A stretch of 8,152 nucleotides of DNA. Source: an uncultured Collinsella sp. (GTDB taxonomy: Bacteria > Actinomycetota > Coriobacteriia > Coriobacteriales > Coriobacteriaceae). Positions 4,486 to 8,152 of the stretch are shown here, in pieces (positions within the stretch are counted from its first letter, which is position 1; every line of letters starts with the position of its first letter). The stretch covers positions 1-8,152 of the forward strand of contig CAJLLB010000089.1 in NCBI GenBank assembly GCA_905207425.1, in the 5' to 3' direction. Position numbers and translations under genes: made by a program. The notes beneath the pieces are model-generated. The model did not search any database, was not told the origin of the DNA, and was given only the letters and a program-made list of their open reading frames with translations.

Positions 4486-7263
4486 TTACTTGCGACCGAA
4501 TTTGATCTTGATGGCACGCTTGAGTGCGTACTTGCCCAGGCTGGGGAGCTTTTGCTCGTATTTGACCATCGTTGAGCACTCGGGGCGGTCGCGATCCAGA
4601 TGGATGGCGTCAAACGCGCACTTGGTGGTGCACAGGCCACAGCCGATGCACTTGTTGGGGTCGACGATCGAGGCGCCGCAGCCCAGGCAGCGGGCGGTCT
4701 CGGCGCGCACCTGCTCTTCGGTAAAGGTCTCAACGTACTCGCTAAACGGCGCGGCCTTCTCGCGCTCGCGGTCCACGTGGGCAACCTCGCGGCTCGCGTT
4801 GTCGTAGCTCTCGATCACGACATCGTCGCGGTCGAGCGCGGTGTAGCGGCGCTGGTTGCGGCCGATGGTGAGCGTGGACCCCGGCTGCACATAGCGATGG
4901 ATGGACACCGCAGCCTCGTGACCGGCGGCGATGGCATCGATGGCAAAACTCGGACCGGTGTAGACGTCGCCGCCCACAAAGATGTCTGGCTCGGCGGTCT
5001 GGTAGGTCTGAGGATCGGCAAGGGCACCCTGACCGCGGCCAAGCTCCACCTTGGAGCCAGCCAGCAGGTCGCCCCACACAATGGACTGGCCGATGGACAT
5101 GACCACGCGGTCGGCATCGACGCGGCGCAGGTCGTTCTCGTCGTACTCGGGCGCAAAACGCCCCTCGTCATCGTAGACGCGCGTGCAGCGCTTAAAGGTG
5201 ATGCCGCGCACATGACCGGCCTCGTCCAGATGGACCTGCTTGGGGCCCCAACCGCAGCTGATGTGCGCGCCGTCCTCGATGGCCTCGCGACGCTCCTCCT
5301 CGCTGGCGGGCATCTGGGCCTCGCTCTCCAGGCAGAACATCTCAACATGCTCAGAGCCCAGACGGCAGGCGTTGCGCGCGACATCGATAGCAACGTTGCC
5401 GCCGCCCACCACGATGGTGCGGCCGGGCAGCGCGTCAATCTTGCCGCTGTTGACCTCGCGCAAGAAGTCGACGGCCACGGTCACATCCTCGGCATCCTCG
5501 CCCGGAATGCCGGCAAGGCGGCCGCCCTGGCAGCCAATGGCAACGTAAAAGGCCTTAAAGCCCTGCTCGCGCAGCTCGTCGAGCGTCACGTCGCGACCGA
5601 CCTCCACGCCATAGCGGAACTCGGCACCCATCAGGCGAATAACCTCGACCTCGGCCTCGATAACGTCCTTCTGCAGCTTAAAGCTGGGAATACCGTAAGT
5701 GAGCATACCGCCCGGGCGCTCGTTCTTCTCGAACACGACGGGCTTGTAGCCCTTCTCGGCCAGGTAGAAAGCGCAGGACAGGCCGGCCGGACCGGCACCG
5801 ATGATGGCGATCTTCTGGTCGAAGCCGCCGGCACGCGTCGGGGTCACCACGGGCGGGACATAGCGGGTCGCTGCGTCCAGATCGCGCTGGGCGATGAACT
5901 TCTTGACCTCGTCGATAGCCACGGCGGCGTCCACACGACCGCGGGTGCAGGCATCCTCACAGCGGCGGTTGCACACACGGCCGCAGATAGCGGGCAGCGG
6001 GTTCTCGCGCTTGATGAGTGCCAGTGCCTCGTCGTAGCGGCCCTGCGCCGCAAGCTTCAGATAGCCCTGAACGGCAACGTGCGCGGGGCAGGCCGTCTTG
6101 CAGGGCGCGGTGCCGGACTCATGCGTCTCGATGCGGTTATCGTTGCGGTAGTTGGGCGACCACTTGGTGTGGTCCCACTTGGTGGCATCGGGCAGCTCCT
6201 GGCGCGGATACTCGGGTACCTGTCCGCCGGCCTTTTTGCTGCAGAGCTTTTGGCCCAGCTTGGCGGCGCCGGCCGGGCACACCTCAACGCAGCGACCGCA
6301 GGCAACGCACTTGTCCTTCTCGACCTTGGCGACATAGGCCGAGCGCGACAGGTTGGGCGTGTTGAACAGCTGAGAGGTGCGCAGGGCGTAGCACACGTTG
6401 ACGTTGCAGTTGCAGATGGCGAAGATCTTGTTCTCGCCGTCGATATTGGTGATCTGGTGCACAAAGCCGTTGTCCTCGGCCTGGCGCAAAATGTCGTAGA
6501 CCTCGTCGCGCGTCACGTAATGGCCACGGTCTGTCTCGACCACGTAGTCGGCCATATCGCCCACGGCGATGCACCAATCGGCCGGGTCGTCGGCGCAGCC
6601 CTCTCCCATCACGCGACGGCTCGCGCGGCAGCTGCAGGTGCTGGCGGCATACTTGCCATCGTATTTGTCGAGCCAATGCTCGATATGCTCGATCGGCACC
6701 GACGTGCTCGCGGCATCGATGGCCTTCTCGACCGGAATGACGTGCATGCCGATACCGGCGCCTCCGGGCGGCACCATCGGCGTGGCCTTGGACAGCGGTC
6801 CCTTGGACGCTTGCTCAAAGAACTTGGCATAGACCGGGTGCTCCTCGAGCTGGCTCACGCGCATGTTGAGGAACTCGGCGGAACCCGGCACCAGCATGGG
6901 CAGTACCCACTGCTTGGCGCGCTCGGGGTTTTCCCAGTTGTACTCAAGCAGACCCGTGTAGCTCATGTCGTCGAGCATCTTCTCGATATCGGCCTCGGGC
7001 ATGCCGGTGAGCTTGACCATCTCGGGCAGCGTATAGGGACGGCGCATCTTCATCTTGCAGAGCACTTCGGCCTGCTCGTCGGTTGCGGCCTCGGCAAACG
7101 ACCAGTACTCGTAGCCCAGCAGCTCGTCGCGATGCAGCAGGCGGTTGGTGCAGTGCTCACACAGCTTGACAATGGCCTCGCGCGGATGCTCCGGCAGCGG
7201 CGGCACGAACTCCGCGCCGATATCGGGCTCGGTGTAGCTAATCCCCGGTCCGTTGAGAATCAT
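4486..7263 (-). CDS. Multi-[4Fe-4S] FAD-dependent NAD(P)H oxidoreductase (GltD/NfnB-like core)
   Basis: A 925-residue cytosolic iron-sulfur flavoprotein with several parts. Residues 1-300 form an anaerobe-type N-terminal module with CEHC (35-38), a helical stretch resembling a winged helix (75-110), CSCR (210-213), Cys223, Cys231 and CNCNVNVC (284-291). Next comes a ferredoxin motif CVACGRCVEVCP (319-330). The GltD-like part starts with CKTAC (388-392) and four spaced cysteines (427, 431, 435, 439), which bind [4Fe-4S] clusters in this family. FAD binding is shown by IIGAGPAG (487-494) and DIFVGGDVYTGPSFAIDAIA (760-779), and NAD(P)H binding by VVGGGNVAIDVAR (618-630). The C-terminus has CLGC (859-862) and CIGCGLCTTKC (872-882). 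It likely moves electrons between NAD(P)H and low-potential iron-sulfur carriers; partner and direction are unknown. There is no glutamate synthase large subunit or NfnA-type subunit beside it. The ATG at 7263 is chosen because GAAGGG lies 6 nt upstream; the open frame runs on to 7596 through the divergent promoter and regulator gene. hypA follows; the TetR gene is divergent. Confidence 0.9.
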   Translation of the reverse strand: MILNGPGISYTEPDIGAEFVPPLPEHPREAIVKLCEHCTNRLLHRDELLGYEYWSFAEAATDEQAEVLCKMKMRRPYTLPEMVKLTGMPEADIEKMLDDMSYTGLLEYNWENPERAKQWVLPMLVPGSAEFLNMRVSQLEEHPVYAKFFEQASKGPLSKATPMVPPGGAGIGMHVIPVEKAIDAASTSVPIEHIEHWLDKYDGKYAASTCSCRASRRVMGEGCADDPADWCIAVGDMADYVVETDRGHYVTRDEVYDILRQAEDNGFVHQITNIDGENKIFAICNCNVNVCYALRTSQLFNTPNLSRSAYVAKVEKDKCVACGRCVEVCPAGAAKLGQKLCSKKAGGQVPEYPRQELPDATKWDHTKWSPNYRNDNRIETHESGTAPCKTACPAHVAVQGYLKLAAQGRYDEALALIKRENPLPAICGRVCNRRCEDACTRGRVDAAVAIDEVKKFIAQRDLDAATRYVPPVVTPTRAGGFDQKIAIIGAGPAGLSCAFYLAEKGYKPVVFEKNERPGGMLTYGIPSFKLQKDVIEAEVEVIRLMGAEFRYGVEVGRDVTLDELREQGFKAFYVAIGCQGGRLAGIPGEDAEDVTVAVDFLREVNSGKIDALPGRTIVVGGGNVAIDVARNACRLGSEHVEMFCLESEAQMPASEEERREAIEDGAHISCGWGPKQVHLDEAGHVRGITFKRCTRVYDDEGRFAPEYDENDLRRVDADRVVMSIGQSIVWGDLLAGSKVELGRGQGALADPQTYQTAEPDIFVGGDVYTGPSFAIDAIAAGHEAAVSIHRYVQPGSTLTIGRNQRRYTALDRDDVVIESYDNASREVAHVDREREKAAPFSEYVETFTEEQVRAETARCLGCGASIVDPNKCIGCGLCTTKCAFDAIHLDRDRPECSTMVKYEQKLPSLGKYALKRAIKIKFGRK

Positions 7264-7356
7264 GGTTGTCCCTTCTCTTGCCGCAGCCCGACGAGGCCGC
7301 AGCGCCCCTCTTTTTTGCAGGCCGGACATGCCCCCATGCCGTTCACCCGCCATTAG

Positions 7357-7371
7357 TTGACATTGTGTCAA
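7357..7371. promoter_or_regulatory. Candidate operator 1 (15-bp perfect palindrome)
   Basis: TTGACA, 3 nt, TGTCAA: perfect 6-bp half-sites. It has the same design as operator 2, with centres 23 bp apart, in the divergent region between the oxidoreductase and TetR-family genes. Size and symmetry fit a TetR-type dimer site; the assignment to this regulator is inferred from position. Confidence 0.6.
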
Positions 7372-7379
7372 AAATAGTA

Positions 7380-7394
7380 TTGACGAACCGTCAA
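7380..7394. promoter_or_regulatory. Candidate operator 2 (15-bp perfect palindrome)
   Basis: TTGACG, 3 nt, CGTCAA: again perfect 6-bp half-sites sharing TTGAC/GTCAA with operator 1. It lies 58 nt before the TetR start codon and 116 nt before the oxidoreductase start codon, so one protein bound here could repress both directions. No clean -35/-10 pair could be fixed for either gene, though TTGACG itself resembles a -35 box. Confidence 0.6.
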
Positions 7395-7452
7395 CAATAT
7401 TCAAGACTGTTAGGCGAACGGTCAGGCAAAAGAGGATGGAAGGCGGCAAAAC

Positions 7453-8115
7453 ATGGGCGACAACACAGCAGATACCTCTGTGGTCGATGCCGTCCCCGCA
7501 TCCGATAGTGCGGCAAAGCGCCTGACGGGCGACGAACGCCGTCGCGAGATCCTCGATGCCGTGCGCACCGTAAGCTCCGAGCTGGGCGTGTCCCACCTAT
7601 CGGTATCGGCCGTGACCAAACGAGCCGGCTGCACGCGTTCATTGTTCTACCACTACTTTGCCGATATGGACGCCGCCGTCACCGCTGTCATGGACGAGGC
7701 GATCGACGGCTTTATCTCCGAGCTCGAGCAGTGGAACGCCAGCCGCACGGTTGGCGACATCGAAGGCGCGCTCGACACCGTCGCCCCGCTCTTTAAGCGC
7801 CTGGTCGTGAGCGGCCACGAGCTGCCGAGCACGCTCACCTCGAGCAGCGGCGCACTCTACGGCGGCTTTCTGCACAACGTAGTCCAGCGCGTGGCGCAAT
7901 ACATTTGCGACACCACCGTGGTTGACTTTGTCGCCCATCATGACCTGCGCATCGACCATGTCTACGAGACGTTCTACACCCTCATCATGGGGCTGTTGAT
8001 GTATATCCGCACACACCCCGATGTGCCCGACGAGACGGTCAAGGAAATCATCGCCTCGACACTCCACATCGAGGGCTATACCGCCAAGTATCCGGAGCGC
8101 AAGCCCCAGAACTGA
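7453..8115 (+). CDS. TetR/AcrR-family transcriptional regulator
   Basis: A 220-residue regulator of ordinary TetR size. The N-terminal DNA-binding domain runs from about 26 to 82: GDERRREILDAVRTVSSELG is helix 1, and SVSAVTKRAGCTRSLFYHYF (50-69) is the helix-turn-helix with the typical YHYF end. The first 25 residues are a polar, probably disordered extension. The rest (83-215) is an all-helical ligand-binding and dimer domain with no recognisable ligand class. The ATG at 7453 has GGAAGG 9 nt upstream (7438-7443). It is divergent from the oxidoreductase-hypA unit, and two operator-like palindromes lie between them, so the simplest reading is autoregulation plus control of that unit; this is inferred. 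A repressor is the most common mode for the family, but the signal and the sign of control are unknown. No other gene follows in the last 37 bases. Confidence 0.9.
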   Translation: MGDNTADTSVVDAVPASDSAAKRLTGDERRREILDAVRTVSSELGVSHLSVSAVTKRAGCTRSLFYHYFADMDAAVTAVMDEAIDGFISELEQWNASRTVGDIEGALDTVAPLFKRLVVSGHELPSTLTSSSGALYGGFLHNVVQRVAQYICDTTVVDFVAHHDLRIDHVYETFYTLIMGLLMYIRTHPDVPDETVKEIIASTLHIEGYTAKYPERKPQN

Positions 8116-8152
8116 CGACATTTGGCCAAACTGCCCGCGATCGGAAGAGGGG

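Noticed and set aside
4600..7356. 918-codon open frame on the plus strand opposite the oxidoreductase
   Set aside because: The opposite strand encodes a protein with FAD, NAD(P)H and ferredoxin motifs in order. The antisense frame shows only Ala/Gly/Leu/His-rich low-information sequence.
7264..7596. N-terminal extension of the oxidoreductase frame
   Set aside because: It would run through the palindromes and overlap the TetR gene. The ATG at 7263 has a good ribosome site and the upstream residues match no domain.

Overview
The window looks like a chromosomal segment of a GC-rich anaerobic gut actinobacterium of the Coriobacteriia, most likely Collinsella or a close relative. This rests on three things: the GC-rich coding style, a Firmicutes-like mannose PTS operon with manO, and a multi-[4Fe-4S] anaerobe-type oxidoreductase. 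The genus is inferred from gene content and style, not from a search.

Layout. (1) 1-49: the 5' part of a tRNA-Arg(CCU) gene on the minus strand, cut by the window edge, with a candidate extended -10 promoter. (2) 50-354: no gene. It holds seven 14-15 bp units of alternating orientation spaced about 31 bp apart, then a 25-bp element that recurs near 3980. (3) 355-3637, minus strand: a mannose-family PTS operon in the order manX (EIIAB), manY (EIIC), manZ (EIID), manO (DUF956). The first three genes are tightly spaced with strong Shine-Dalgarno sites. A hairpin with a U-rich tail separates manZ from manO and probably lowers manO expression. (4) 3638-4024: the man promoter region, with a -10 box and several short repeats and palindromes, then a 20-bp-stem palindromic terminator. 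(5) 4025-7263, minus strand: a two-gene unit of a 925-residue multi-cluster iron-sulfur flavoprotein (GltD/NfnB-like core with ferredoxin-like modules at both ends) followed by hypA, a nickel chaperone for [NiFe]-hydrogenase maturation. (6) 7264-7452: a divergent intergenic region with two perfect 15-bp palindromes of the same design, 23 bp apart. (7) 7453-8115, plus strand: a TetR-family regulator, probably acting on those palindromes.

How the genes work together. ManXYZ would import and phosphorylate mannose, glucose or related sugars using phosphate from HPr. ManO is the usual small companion, of poorly defined role. The second unit concerns redox metabolism: the flavoprotein probably moves electrons between NAD(P)H and ferredoxin-type carriers, and HypA supplies nickel to a hydrogenase that is not encoded here. 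The TetR protein is the obvious candidate regulator of that unit.

Nothing here clearly amounts to a new defence or mobile system. The least explained items are the alternating repeat array beside the tRNA gene, the repeat element shared by the ends of manO and the hypA terminator, the large fused oxidoreductase paired with a lone hypA, and the twin operator-like palindromes.
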